Source: Trochalopteron elliotii
Lineage: Eukaryota; Chordata; Aves; Passeriformes; Leiothrichidae
Length of the DNA stretch: 64,000 nucleotides
Reading direction: 5' to 3'
NCBI GenBank assembly: GCA_024734555.1
Contig: JANPWX010000028.1
Span: forward strand, 3,543,522 to 3,607,521
Of this stretch, positions 15,401 through 28,113 are shown one piece after another (within the stretch, counting starts at the first letter, position 1; each line of letters begins with the position of its first letter). A program made the translations under genes and the position numbers. Under the pieces are notes generated by a model. That model searched no databases, was not told the origin of the DNA, and saw nothing but the letters and a program-made list of their open reading frames with translations.

Positions 15401-18400
15401 AGTGCAGTCAGCCCATAAGGCCTGCAGTCTGGTGCCTTTACACTCTCCCCAGTTACAGCTGCTTTACATTTCCCCCTTTTAGCCCAGTAAGGCTCTCAAA
15501 AGGCACCTGGCTGAGAAGCCCAAAAGTTCTAGATTGCTGCTTTTTCTTGTCAGGAGAAGAGGTTTCCTGTGGAGCCAACTGCCTTTGTTTAATGGCTCTC
15601 TCTCCAAACTGACAGGAGGAGGCTGTCCCTAGACACTATCCTTTGCCCTTTTTATCCTCATCCTCTCAATTTTATGTTACTAAGGATGATTACCACAGTA
15701 AAATGTGTAAAATATGAAATATTCCCTTACAGCAGTGTTGAATCAAAATCCCAAAGGGTCTGCTATGGCACATGCAATATCTCCAGAAAAAAATAATTGA
15801 GCATACAGAAACTTGTGTAAAATCAGCTCAAGATAAACCTAATCACAGCTGTGCTTGCACTCCTCCACTGTGAAAAATCAGGCTGATCAAATTAATTAAT
15901 CAGGGCATCACAGGCTCCTTTCCTATGTGGCACTGACAGGTGAATGAGCATGACCTGGCAGGGACAAGGGGCACTAAGAAACTTCCTCAGAAAGAAGATT
16001 CCTGAAAAAGCATGGACCAAAGTTTCAGGCTCCTCAGAGGATCTCCACTGGAGTCTTTGCAGGCTCTCTCTTCTATGAATGGCGTCAGTGGGTGCTGCAC
16101 TGGCATTTGGCCAGTGCCTGTGCCTAATGGCTTAGATTGCAGAGCACATGAGTATCATTAGTGCTGCTTAGGAGAACAATAACTAATCAGTTTAGGGAAG
16201 AGATGATAATGCTTTCTGTAATCAAATGCACGCTTTACTCTCTTACCTAATCACATCCTCCTTTTTTTCTCAAGAACACAGGAACACTTCACTGGAAACT
16301 GAATGGAGATGAAAATATAAAGTGGAATGAGAGCTGGATTTAAAGCTCGTGTATAATCAAGTTGTATGAATGAGATGAAGGCTCAGTTCAATCTCCTCCC
16401 CTCTTCTCTGCTCAGCGGGTGCTGACACAAGAGTAGAATTTATTGCACAGTAACTATACCACGATTGCTATTTGTAGTAGTCCCCTTTCAAGTTATAACA
16501 TTAAGAAACAATATTTCAGGGCCAGATGTGCTATTTAATCACTCCTCTCCATTGTCCTTCTCCATTTTTGTGAATGTTGTTAGAAAAATAGGATGGCGAA
16601 TAACTAATTGACATAAGGCCCTGACCTGGATTTTGAGGGAGATGTTGTTTTATTACCTGTCTTTCTCTTCTGTAATTTTCTCAGTGTTTCATGCTTCGGA
16701 AGGCATGAGTTCAAGAAACTTTGATTTAAGAGCACTAATGCTTCCAGGTAACATTCTGAACTTGCTTTATGAAACCTATTTCAGAGGTTAATCTATAGCA
16801 ACTCCTTCAATATATATGACAGGAGAAAGCTGTGTACTGGTTTTGACTTCCGTGGTCACCTATGGGACTGTCCAACCTAGAGTCTGCACACACAAATAAA
16901 GATGTTTGAAGATCTGAAAGCTGAAAATTAGGTACACCACTGTTTGCTAGCCTATTTTAAATCCAGTTTCCTTCTTTTCAAAAGTTGGAAGGATAGGATG
17001 GGCAGGTACACAATGCCCATCAACCTGAAAATGCAATAAACAAATAGCCAGAGCTATGCCTGCTTTTTGCACTGATTAAAAAACCCAAACAAACAAATAT
17101 CCCTCAGCCCAGAAAAATAAAAAAACCTAAATAAACAAAATGCTCAGTTTATATGAAATCTTATTTTTCTTTCATTCCCCAGAGAGTGAGAAATTCTTTC
17201 TCCAGTTCTCTGCAGAACAATTATCTATGAATTAAGGGAGCTTTTATCAAGTGAATCTAAAGCATTAATTGCTATTTCTGGAGCTCCTCAACCCTGTCCT
17301 TGTGAGCACTGCTTCAGTGCAAAATACTATTTCTATGGAATTCCTAATCAACTGGATCTTTGAGATTTTAGTTCAGGCCATAAAGAATCAAAAAGTCTTT
17401 TTGACATTCCAGGAAAAAGCAGAGGCAGGGAAACATTCAAATTTTGGAAAAACCAAAGAAATCAACAAAAGGATATCTTTCCTTCAAGGTTATGCACAGC
17501 AGAAACTATCCTGTGAACAGCCCTGTAAAGTCATGTGATATAAAGGTATAAAGATATAAAGATGAAGCAGCAGAAGATATAAAACATCCAGAAGAGATCA
17601 GTAAGAACAGGAAGCTTCCCTCTAATCTTCTCGTCAGGTGGTGTTTTCAATTAGCTGCAGATGGTCTGACACAATATCAGGTTCTGTGAGTTAAGGGCTT
17701 AATAAACAAGCCAAAGTGTGCAGTGGGATCAGAACTACTCTTCAGGCACAGTCTCCAGACAGCAGGTACACTTCTGAAGGCCAGTGTGACATTTTTATCA
17801 GCACAATAGGCAAGTAGGAGCCAAAGATGCTGCATCAGGACAAAGAGAAGCATATGAAGAGACCCAGAGATAAAACACTAAAATAAATGTTTTCTCACTA
17901 ATAATATTGCATTTAAAGAAACAAATATGAGAAAAAAGTTCTGTGCTTGGCCCACTGAAGTGAACCAGTTCAGGAAATCCTGCTCTGATTAAGTTCCAAA
18001 ATTTATGAACTACATCAGTTTGAAGCATGGCAGAGAGATCCTACCACTCCCATAGCAGTGTGGCTCTTTAATGCTTTAGGTCTTTTTATTTAGCCTCAGC
18101 CTCTGAGTTGCAGAATGAGGAGAGGAGGGGCAAAGTATTTCCTTGTTTGCAGCCATACCAATTTGTTGAATCCAGCTTGTCCTTGAAAAGTTGGATATCA
18201 TCACAGATCCTGATGTCTTTTTCCACAGAATTTAATTACAAAAATTGGTTAAAATAAAGGTGAGTTAACAGTGTACCTTAGACTTATTGCACTGACTGCT
18301 GTTGTGCTAAAAGACAGAGCTCTCATCTCTTTCTCTTACTCTGATGTGTTCCATCATCCCTAGGACCTGGTCACTCTGCCGAATGGTGAAATACATCTAA

Positions 18401-20939
18401 GAGGAACATTAAGATCAGAAACTCCAGTATAAATTGAGAAGGTATGACTGCAGCATCATCAAAACTGTGCTAACCCACAGCACCCTGCTCTCAGGAATAC
18501 CATTTCAGTCTTGGAAACATGATCCATAATTCAGCCCTTGTTTCCTGAAACGAATAATAAGAAATCTACTGCTGTGATTTTGAGCTCTGCCTGACTAAAG
18601 ATGAAGATCATATTTCATTTCTGTTCTTGAATGACTTTTGCAGTGGAATAAAACAAATATCTACTTCTGTTGAACAATGCACGCAAAGAAATAAATCCTG
18701 TTCTGGTTATAAAAGGAGCAGGGATGAGTCCTCCACACATGCAGGAGGAAGACAGCTGAAGAAGTTCAATGAACAGATCTTATATGTGAAGAGGCAAATA
18801 CTGTGCAATGGATAGAGTGATTCTCGGAGGGAACCCAGAGGTTATGCTGGGCACTGCCTTGGGCTTTTTTGTGCAGGCAGCCCAAGTGAGCACAGGGAAG
18901 CCATGCTGCAGAAGGACTGGGAGCAGGAGAGATCTTCAGCATGAGTGCTGAAAACAAAAGCAAATGCAAGTTTTTGGGTTACAAAATTTCACAGGAATAT
19001 AACCAGGGGGATGTATAAAGATATTTACCATCTTTGCATAATTGTTTAGCCCAGCCTAAATGCTCACCGTCTTTGGTATGCCATGTAAGAAATTAATTGT
19101 AGGAAAAAAATGTGAAGAGCACACTAATTCAGTAGTGTTTTTATTTGAAATTTGTAATCTCAAGCAGATTCAACACAAAAAAAATGGATAGCAACATAGA
19201 AACCAATGACAATTTTCTGTTCATGCCCAAATAATTCTCCAGGAGAAAGAAAATTAGGTTATGCCTGGAAAAGAATTCCCTTCCACTGTCTTATATAAAG
19301 ACTGTCCTGCTTTACAGGAAAAAAAATACGACTTTCCTCTTTGGTCTGAGAGCTGAACATTACAAAAAGCTTACAGTCCTCTGGCATGGCCATGAAACTG
19401 ATAGATACTTGATCTAAAGAAGAAAGTTTAAAGCAAAAAAATGTCATTATACCTTATGAACCCAGATATTTGAAGGGACAGAACTGAGAGAAGAGGTAGT
19501 GCTACATGAAATACAGCAACAGAAGCATGTCAGGACACAGAGGCACGTGTTGTCTGACTTGGGCACAGAAGCTCAATACAAAATACAAAAATGAAGTTAG
19601 GAATTGCAGTGTTGAGACTACAAGCAGCACCAGCTATGTGGAGGCTAGACAAGACTTCCATATGGACCCAAAGCTGCATGTGTTTATTGCCCAGAAACGT
19701 GTTTTCAAATCAAGTGACACATTACCAAAGCCAACATCTGGAAAGACACAAAAGTCCCTGACCTGAAATGGTGCTCCCTGTGCAGCAGCCATATACTGGC
19801 AGACATCATGTGTGAAAGCAGACCAGTAGAGATGTTAACAGCAAACCATCTCTTTCCATCTCACTTCCCTATGGACTGGTTGTGTGCATTGTATAAACAA
19901 ATACACAATAGCCAAATCATCCAAAGCCTACATTTTTTTAGCCTAGACTAAACATTTGACTTTTACTCAGCCAAGGATGGTTGGAATTACCTATTCTTCT
20001 GTGGCTGCTACCTTAAGTGTAAACTCACAGCTTTCACAGAGACCCATAGAAGAGACACTCTCTCTAAAACTCAGCATGAACCCCTCCAGCACTAATAGCA
20101 GCTTTACTTACCCATTCTTTCTTGGGACTGTGCTGATTAAACAAAACCTACAGGAGCTGTTCAGAAGCACCAGAGCAGTCCTCAGATTTATTGCAAGTTA
20201 CTATAGACAAAATACCAAATAAATAACTCCCTAAACAAATCAAGTTTCATCTTTAGGGACTTAGGCTTCCTACAAAAATCTTGGTTTGCACTACTGAGTG
20301 CTTCAATTTTCTCATTCTTCAGGGTCACTGATCTCCTCCTGAATGCTAACCCAGTTCTCTTTTGAAGTGACAACACTTTTTTAAGTTTGTGAAATCAGTA
20401 ACTGGTATGGGCTCATCTGATATTCTGTGTGAAAACCTGAGTCTTCAATTATTCTGCTAACCTCTAGCTTCTCTTTCTTAAGAAAATCTGATAATTTTTC
20501 TTACATCAATCGAATCAAGCATTTTACTGAGGCTGAAGCAAATTAGATTTAACTTATTTTCTTTTCCTAGAAAATTAAATTTTCTCTATTGTCTTAAATA
20601 CTGATCAAAGACAAGTATAAAGGGGCATCACTTCTTTGGATCAAAGCTTCTTTTGGTCAATAGACCTGTCACCTGTTGTATCAAGATAAAAGCTGGCCCT
20701 ATATTTATTTAAGAATCTGTTCTTCAGCACATACCTTGAAGGTTACAGTCCTCTGTAAAAAAAATTTAAAGAAAATTTTCACAGTCTTGACCCATCATCC
20801 CCCATCACAATTACAACCAAAATTCCCCACAATTATTCCACAGTCTGACAATGTCAACTCCATGTTTTACCTGTTATATCTTGCAATTACTATCATTATC
20901 TTGAATTCCTCTAGAGCCCCACTCTTGAGCTCCTAGGTT
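6467..20939. other. Non-genic host DNA, about 14.5 kb
   Basis: No gene or confidently recognised interspersed repeat. Minor simple sequence: an AAAT-type run near 11,802-11,829, a purine-rich GGGA/AAGG tract at about 11,970-12,014, and AT-rich ATAATTA repeats near 14,990-15,045. The longest frames (for example 121 codons at 7,893-8,258 plus and 135 codons at 6,982-7,389 plus) lack recognisable domains and overlap frames of similar length on the other strand. The 15,340-15,620 stretch is more GC-rich than its surroundings but I cannot identify it. Confidence 0.55.
11970..12014 (+). repeat. Purine-rich GGGA/AAGG simple tract
   Basis: Nearly uninterrupted A/G on the plus strand with repeated GGAAG, AAAG and GGGAGG units. 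It looks like a short degenerate microsatellite with the same strand bias as the larger GGAA array at 40,991-41,505. No other function is visible. Confidence 0.7.
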
Positions 20940-21501
20940 AACCTTGGCTGCCAGACAGGTTCCTATCAAGTTGCTCTCTTACTTCGCCTCCTCAGCAGTT
21001 TAGGGGGAGAAAATAAGACTAAAAACTTCTGGTTCACGATAAAGACAGTTTAATGACAAAAACCTAAGGCAGGTGGAAGCATAGCAAAAAAAAAAAAAAA
21101 ATTCTCTACTTCCTACCAGCAGGTGATGTCCAGTCACTTCCTTAGAAGCAGAGCCCCAGTATGCATAGCAGTTGCTTTGGAAGAGAAACATATGAATAAT
21201 GAATTTTAATTATAAATGTCCACCTTCTTCTCCTTCTTTTAGCTTTTATTGCTCAAGACAAGATCATGCATGCTATGGGATATAGCTTTACACAGTCTGG
21301 GTTTTCTGTCCTGTGTCCCCTCTAAACTTCTGGCCCACTCCCAGCCCCCTGGCCTTTGTGGGGGAGGCTGATGCTCTGCTAGCACTGCTCAGCAATGGCC
21401 AAAACACTGGTGTGTTATCAACACCCTTCTAGCTACAAATACAAAATGCAGCACTAAGATAACTGCTTTGGGGAAAGTTAACTACTTTCCAGAGAGACAC
21501 A
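20940..21501 (-). mobile_element. Degraded solo LTR of an avian ERV
   Basis: Recognised from several blocks in the order seen in a common bird ERV LTR family. Read on the minus strand these are a U3 start near 21,501 with a GTTAAC-containing block, a block around 21,380-21,450 (plus strand contains GTGTGTTATCAACAC), a block at 21,265-21,335 (plus strand contains ATGGGATA and GTCCTGTGTCCCCTC), a TATA-like AATAAAAG near 21,241-21,250, and an R/U5-like segment with plus-strand GATAAAGACAGTTTAAT at 21,039-21,055. It is highly diverged, and a poly-A run lies inside it at about 21,086-21,101. The left boundary is approximate (no clean target-site duplication seen). No internal retroviral sequence adjoins it, so it is probably a solo LTR. 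The exact family name needs a repeat-library search. Confidence 0.65.
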
Positions 21502-22564
21502 ATATAATATAATGTGAAAAGTTGCTCTCACACAATCTAAACAAAAGTTACCAACTTAGACTGAATTTAAAGTGCATGTCTCTGGGTAAAAGTTGTAAGA
21601 AGCTAAGGTATGGAATGGTGGACCAAAGAAAGGCCAGAACTGGCCCAGTTTCATGCCTATTACTGTTGCCAAGAACAGAAGTTTGTAGGAGGTGTAAGAA
21701 CTGGCAGAAACATTAAGTAGTCTTTTCCCTTGTATGAGGAAGTCCATGGCCTCCCTGGGGCAAACCAGTATGTCTGGAGAATAGGCCTTATGAATAGGCC
21801 TATTCTTTTTGACTTTTACTTTTAAAGCCCTAATGTCCAGCAGCCCAAAACATTAACAATCAGTTTCACTATGCATTGCTTGCAAACTGCATCATTTACC
21901 TGAACAATCTAACTGGGTACTCCCTAAGTTTTGGATTGTAATAAACAGAATCAGCATTCCAGACACAGTACCTCCATATATTTTATGATTTTATGGTTTG
22001 CTGTCGTTTCTTTACTCATTCTCTTCCAAGCCAAGGACTCCAACCATGCTGAAATTTTTCTCTGTGGAACTGGTTCCAAGCCCATGGAACTTCATTGCCT
22101 TTTCAGTGCCTTTCTTAGTTTGTCTGCAGCATTTTAACATCTTCGGTATAATTAGATACATTTTTTTCTCCCCAAAATCTCTTAAAGTATCTGTGGGATA
22201 ATTTATGGGAAACTTACTCTGCACATTTCACTCTGATGACTTCAATAAAATTTACATTAAAGTGACATGCCAAGCTGCACAATTTTAGGATACTTAAGAC
22301 ATTGAACTGACTCCTTTGAGATTATGTATTTACAGTATAAATATTTATCAGAAAACATGCTTTTTTAAGAGGCAGTATTAAGATTTTTCTGATAATTTTA
22401 AATATCATATTGTCTCTTGAGTATTTGAGCATTTGCAACAACTTCCTTTTCAAGTTACTATCTTTTAAAGAAATCCTACATGGTCTGCTACTTTCTGAAT
22501 ACTGTGCAAGGCATTTTGTGTCTGACTCAGACTCATATGTATGGCCATGCTTCTGCTCAATTCA
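21502..22564. other. Spacer between LTR and CR1, no gene
   Basis: About 1 kb of AT-rich DNA without a recognised element. Overlapping frames of 60-70 codons on both strands at 21,522-21,747 and 21,931-22,224 have no motif support. Confidence 0.5.
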
Positions 22565-24572
22565 GGGACATACTTAGAAGAATCCCATGGGTTATGATCC
22601 CTGAGACAAGGGAGGTCAAGAAAGGATTTTTAAAGATCCCCTTCTCTAAGTTCAAGAGTGGCACATCCTGATGAACAAGAAATCAATCAAGGTAGCAGGA
22701 AGCCTTCAGGTATGAATGAGGAGCTCCTGACAATAGAGGTGGAAGAGGGGAGAGATGAGGCTGGAGGCATGCATAAGTAGGAGAGCTAAAGCCCACCTAG
22801 ATGGAAATCTGGATACAGAGGCTTCTGCAGGTTCATTAACAGCAGAAGGAAAACTAGGGGACAGACAGTGAAGAAGGAGACTGAGGTACTCAATGGCCTC
22901 CATGCCCCAGTTACAGACAGAAGGTAATACCAGCCTTCAAGGATCCCAGGTCCTTGAAAACACTGGAAAAGTTTGCAAAAAGTAAGGTAGAGGAGGATCC
23001 TGTGAGTGAACATTTCAATAAACTGCACACAAATTGATGGGACCTGATGTGATAGACCTGCAAATACTGAGAAAGATGCCCAAGGACGCAATGCCTCTCT
23101 CAATTATCTTCAAGAGATCATAATAATTTGGAGAAATTCCTAAGGACTGGAAGAAAGTGATCACCCCAATTTTCAAGAAGGGCAGGAAGGAGAATCCAGG
23201 GAACTAAAGGGTAGTAAACCTCACCTCAGTGACTGGAAAGGTGACAAAGCAAATACTCCTGCAAATATTTCCAAATATTTTTAAGGCAAGAAAGTAATTT
23301 AGAATATTCAGCATGGATTTATGAAGGGGAACTTACATACTGATATTATTGTACAATGACCTGATGAGTTCAATAGATAAGAGCAATAAATAGGTGCTGT
23401 TTACCCGGATTTTAGGGAGACTTTTGTTACTGTCCCCATAGCATCCCCACTGACAAAATTATGAAATACAGACTAGACATATGGACAGTAAGACAGACCA
23501 AAAACGGTCTGAAATGTAGCTTTTATTAAAAAGCTGTGATCAGCAGTACAAAGTCCATACAAACACCAGTCACTAGTGGTGAGGGGTCAGTGCTAGAGCC
23601 AATACTATTCAACAGCTTCATGAAATACCTGGATGATGAGAATGAGCCCACCCTTCAGAAGCATGATAGAAAAATAAGAAGTAGCTGATCTATCAGAGGG
23701 TTATGCTGCCATTCAGAGGGACACCATGGTCTGGAGAAATTAGTTGACAGGAACCTCATTGTTGATCTCTTGTTGATGTAGTTCAACAAATGAAGTGAAA
23801 AATCCTACATCCAGGGAGTAAGAAACTCGTGCAGCATATATGCTGGAGCCAACAGAAAATATCCCAAGAGTCCTGGTGGACAAGAAATTGACCATGAGCC
23901 AGCAAGATGCATTTTTATCACAGAAAGACTTACAGCATCCTGGACTGCATGACGGAAAACATTGTCAAGGAGGTGATTCCTAACCTCTGTTTATCACTGA
24001 TGAAACACATCTGGAGTTCTGGATCCCATTCTGAGCTCTCCAGTGCAAGAAAGATATGGACACATCACACTGAATCCATCAGAGGTCATAGAGATGATTG
24101 AGATACAAGAACATCTGACGCATGAGGAGAGGTTGAGAGTGCTGGGACTGTTTACCCTGGACAAGAAAAGGCTCAGGAGAATCTTATCAACAAATATAAG
24201 TTCCTGATAGGAAATGGTAAAGAAGATGGAGCCAGGCACATCTCAGAGGTAGGGGCAAGGGACAATATTTGCAGGAAGTAGAAAATACTATTTAAACATA
24301 AGAAAAAAACAGGTTGTGTTTTCGTTTGATTTGTTTTGTCTTGTTTTGTTTTGTTTTACTGTGCAGGTCATCAAATACCTGGAAGACATTGCTTGGAGAG
24401 GCTGTGGAGCCTCCGTGAAGATATTCAAACCTCATCTGAACAAGGTCTTGCATTACCTGCACTAGTTCACTATGCTTTGACGAGAAGAACTGAACTAGAT
24501 AATCTTCAGAGATATTTATATCCATTATATCCGTTAATATCCATTCTGTGTTTCTTTGAATTCTTCCAGTAA
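22565..24572 (+). mobile_element. CR1 LINE copy, 5'-truncated and decayed
   Basis: Plus-strand match to the CR1 non-LTR retrotransposon, whose ORF2 encodes an endonuclease and reverse transcriptase. Blocks occur in CR1 order: the segment before the RT domain (about 22,630-22,740, with a GAGCTCCTGACA block), the early RT domain (about 23,030-23,250, including AACTAAAGGGTAGTAAACCT, the diverged counterpart of the RT motif encoding Gly-Asn-Tyr-Arg), the central RT (about 23,560-23,650), the thumb/C-terminal region (23,860-24,260) and the 3'UTR-like part (24,359-24,530) with GGAGAGGCTGTGGAG. It ends near ATTCTGTG-like sequence, the usual CR1 3' tail. Many stops and indels leave no open RT frame, so it is inert. 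A TTTTG microsatellite has expanded inside it. CR1 copies are usually 5'-truncated, and this one appears to begin within ORF2. Confidence 0.88.
24315..24358 (+). repeat. TTTTG/TTTG microsatellite inside CR1
   Basis: A run of TTTG/TTTTG-type units sits in the CR1 3' region, immediately before the ACTGTGCAGGTCATC block at 24,358-24,372. CR1 similarity continues on both sides, so this is an internal expansion and not an element boundary. Confidence 0.75.
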
Positions 24573-24678
24573 TATCTGATCTAATAAATTAAAAAGAAGA
24601 TTGTTTATAAAATACCTCCATAAATATCTATATCTTTGAATTACCTATTGTAGAATTGTGTTGCTACAAAGTTCATTG

Positions 24679-24979
24679 TGTCTCAGGAGGTTACAGCTGC
24701 TGGCATGGGAACACATCAGATGAGTCTTTGTTTTGTTAAGTTCAAGAATCCATTTATTTTCCCCCATGGCCGGGGAGGGGGATGAAGATGAAAAGACCTG
24801 GCAAAGGTGGGGTCATGGGGTTTTATAGGGCGTACCAGGGGTGGAGTTTTAGGGTTTGGGTCAAGGGAGAAGTTAACACAAAACGGGGTTACCTCAGGTT
24901 CCCACCTCCTCAGAACGGGAGCACTCCACAACACCTTGTTTTTAAATTGGTTAAAAGGTGTGTTGAATAACTCATAACA
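24679..24979 (-). mobile_element. Probable solo LTR (short)
   Basis: Read on the minus strand it runs from TGTTATGAGTTATT near 24,979 to CCTGAGACA near 24,679, giving TG...CA ends. It contains a TATA-box-like CTATAAAAC (plus-strand complement at about 24,822-24,830) and, about 75 bp further along its own strand, an AATAAA polyadenylation signal (about 24,750-24,755). That promoter-then-polyA order is typical of an LTR U3-R. It is more GC-rich than its flanks. I found no convincing target-site duplication, and the 5' edge could extend to about 25,049. No internal retroviral sequence adjoins, so a solo LTR is the best reading. Confidence 0.6.
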
Positions 24980-25231
24980 AAGGGATTCTTGAGAATATGA
25001 CTTAATAGTTTGCAAAACTAAAATGAGCATTATTAAGCCAAATTAACAAGCAGTAGAAAAGTATCTGAAACTTAGTTACAAAGGATGAAGTAACAGAAAT
25101 TATGATAATTAACTGAATACATTTTTACTTAATGAGTTAATAGTTTAATCTCTTTTGGTTTTTGATCTTCTCTGTGACTTCAAAAATCACAGGCCGGTCA
25201 ATTTTATACTGTAATTCTTCCCATGGGATTC
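24980..25231. other. Short spacer between LTRs
   Basis: AT-rich sequence with no recognised content. Part of it (to about 25,049) may belong to the LTR on its left. Confidence 0.4.
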
Positions 25232-25879
25232 TGTCCTGGGGTGACTTTATGATGCTTGTATACCCAATTATCTGTTCTGTTTATGCTGGATAAACAGAAC
25301 ACACACCTTTAAGACTGGTTCTGAGAACAAAGGGAGGAAAGAAGAAGCATGCAGTTTATTTCCAGAAAATGCACCAACTCCTCCACTGGACTGTGCTGTC
25401 TACAGACAGACAGTGGGACAGAGCTCTCCTTTGATTTTTATTTAGTTTTTAGCTAGCTGAGGCATAGAATTTCCCTGGACTGTTTTTTATCTTTTTCTTG
25501 GAAATGTTTAAACTTGTTCTGGCCTGAAAAATCCAGAAAACACTTGGATCTCATGCCTGCAGCCCACTGGGGCCTGGACCTCGGCATTTTCCAGCGCCGG
25601 AGGGACTGATAAGAGACTGGGCAAGCTGAGCTACAACCCAAGGTGAGGACTTTCTCAGTTTTGCCATCTCTCTCTCTTCAGAACAGCGAGAGGTTTTTTT
25701 GTTTGATATTGTTTATTGGTTTTGTGCTTGTGGGCACTTTGCTTGTTGAAAAAACAGCTTTTTCCACTTTTCTCTAAGGAAATTTTTCCTGGACCAGTTG
25801 GAATAGGGGCCACTTGAATTTGCTTTCTAGAGGAACCCCATTTGGAGATTTCTTCCCAAATTTGCCCTAAGCCAGGACA
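25232..25879 (+). mobile_element. LTR-like element with inverted termini TGTCCTGG...CCAGGACA
   Basis: A 648-bp block begins TGTCCTGGG and ends CCAGGACA, an 8-bp perfect inverted repeat with TG/CA ends as in retroviral LTRs. I recognise it as a passerine-type dispersed repeat, but not by library name. It includes a perfect 11-bp hairpin near its left end, a CACACCTTTAAGACT block, a TTTTTATTTAG block (possible TATA-type sequence) near 25,436-25,446 and a GC-richer central part with CpGs near 25,590. The flanks (GGATTC left, GGTTTA right) do not give a clear target-site duplication. Orientation is inferred only from motif order. An alternative is a non-autonomous element with terminal inverted repeats. 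Confidence 0.65.
25274..25300. repeat. Perfect 11-bp hairpin in LTR-like element
   Basis: GTTCTGTTTAT at 25,274-25,284, loop GCTGG, then ATAAACAGAAC at 25,290-25,300. The arms are exact complements. It lies 42 bp inside the left end of the LTR-like element and could be a protein-binding dyad in U3. Confidence 0.8.
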
Positions 25880-27322
25880 GGTTTAGGAGTAATGGTGTTT
25901 TCTTCCACATAAAAATTGCTGTTTTCTCCAAATATTAAGGACATAATATTTGTCACCTAGAGATTTCTTCTGTATCACTGTGTCCTTATATCATGTAATT
26001 TTACCCCAGATAACTATAGGAAACTCTTAATGTAAGAAACTCCTTGGGTAACTAGAATGAGTTGGGCCACTGACAAAGAGGTAATACAGCCTTAACTGAA
26101 TGCTTAGTGAGATGCATATTCATTTCCTTGCTTTCTGAAGTGCTGTCATTAAGAAACATCCTTAAATTATTCATAACTCTGTTTTAAGAAATGAGACCAT
26201 TTGGTGTGATGTTAATTGCTGCCAGAGAAGGGTCCCTCAAATTACCAACTTCTGTCCATTAACCTTTTTTCAAACCTAATACTTCAAAACATAAGGTGTA
26301 TATGTAAACAAAGATAAATATTTCACATCCATTAGTTTAATGGAGAAAATGACGGATGGTTTCACTCAGTCTTCATCTCTCCCTTTTGCTTGACTTAAAT
26401 TCATGTAAAAGTTATTGGCCTTTTGGTTCTATCCATTATCTCCTTCCAAACATAAGGAGATATAGAATTATTACACAAATATAAAGCACATGGAGAAAAA
26501 TTCCATTTTGGTAAACATCAGCTGCTATTCTGTGCATTTCATCACTATCGGCTATCTGCTAGTGCAGAAACTTTCTTGTTGTTATATAAGATAAGGATGT
26601 TTATAACAGCAGCAAGGCTCATAGTAGTTATTAACAGATCAAAACCAATAAGTGTCAAGAGCTGTAATCATCTTGTACCTGTTTGGACCATAGGTCATCA
26701 ATCTCTGCTCTGTTCCAACAAACATGAAGAACCAGAGCATTAGCAGGGCAAGGCAGGAAGCTGAAAGATGTGAAGGTGTGCTACTGAAAAGCTCTGGATG
26801 AGATCCAGTTTGGAATGAGGGCATCTGACATTAGTTTCCTATATTGCACTACCTGTCTAAGCACCTATTAGTCTGAATGGATTGCTACTCAGTATGGTTA
26901 ATAGGCCTGAAAACTGCTCAGCATTCAGTTAATAGGCACTGAAGGAGATGTTTGTTGGATGGCCATTTGAATCTCACACTCTTGAAAACTAAGACAGACT
27001 AGGACCAAACAACAAGCTGGTTTGGGTTTACACTGAGCACTGAGTACTCCAGGCTGCATGAACCACACTAACTCCCAAAAGTCCTTCGGGGGAGAACACC
27101 TGAAAAATACAACTTTGTTTAAAAGATTTTTTTTTCTCTCTCATGGTCTTCTAACACATCAAAGGGAGAAACCTGTGAATACAGTTAGTAAAGGCAGCAA
27201 GTGCCACCCATCATAGACAAGCTGAAAGTTCAGCCTCATGAGGAAAGGAGCAATGACCTAGGCCACTCCTAGCCCTCCATCATTGTAAAGAATCCCAAGA
27301 GAAATTAGAACCGTTCCTGGAA

Positions 27323-28113
27323 ATGAGAAAGACCACACTTAAGTATGATTTTCTTGGTCTGGTGGCCTGTGATAACACCTCACCTTACGGGAGGTTAAAA
27401 ACTCCCAGAAGATGGGAACAAATGAATAACTATGTGACGATTTCAAATGACTGCAAAGAGAAAGTGGAATTTCACGAAACACAATATTGGTGGGACAAAT
27501 ATTCATGGCACAACACTGAAGAAATAGTGGTTGCAAACCTCCCGTTGGTGACTCCGGCATTGTGCCCCTCAATCTTCCTTGTTTGACTCAACAGTGATGG
27601 ATTTAAGAGAGGAACAGCTTGAGATTTCATGCACTTAGCTGTAGAAACAGGCAAAACAGCTGCGGCTGCACTCCCAGAAGACCTCCATGTCTTTGCACAC
27701 TTCCTTTGCAACATCTTTGCAATGGAATCTGGCCTCATTTGTGGCTCCCTGATCTCCAGCTCTGCCCAGCCTCTGCCTCTGTTCTCCAGCACAGCTATGT
27801 GAGATTTTAAACCTGGAACTGGAAGCTTCACATAACAGTACAGATGTCACATGCCAGGACAACTGCCATGCAGTCTGCCAGAAATTCACTGGACTCCTTC
27901 TTCTACTTTGATATGAATCTATTGGCTGCTGTTGTGCCAATTCACTCCCTGCCGACCAACGCGGTGCAGGGCAAAAAACCAAACTTCTCATGCAATTTCC
28001 ACTACTTCTGGGCCAAGACTGTAAACTGTAGAATAAAGAACTCTAGTATTAAATTTCCAGTGTCCCAAGACCTGCATTATGGCAATCCCTGCTTCAATAT
28101 GTCCAGTGAATAG
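27323..28113. other. Unidentified ORF-dense, CpG-containing patch
   Basis: Plus-strand frames at 27,323-27,586 (87 codons) and 27,844-28,113 (89 codons) and minus-strand frames at 27,472-27,831 (119 codons) and 27,635-27,991 (118 codons) overlap. I recognise no domain in any of them. Splice-like signals are not convincing. It could be an old processed pseudogene, a diverged repeat or chance. I assign no function. Confidence 0.25.
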
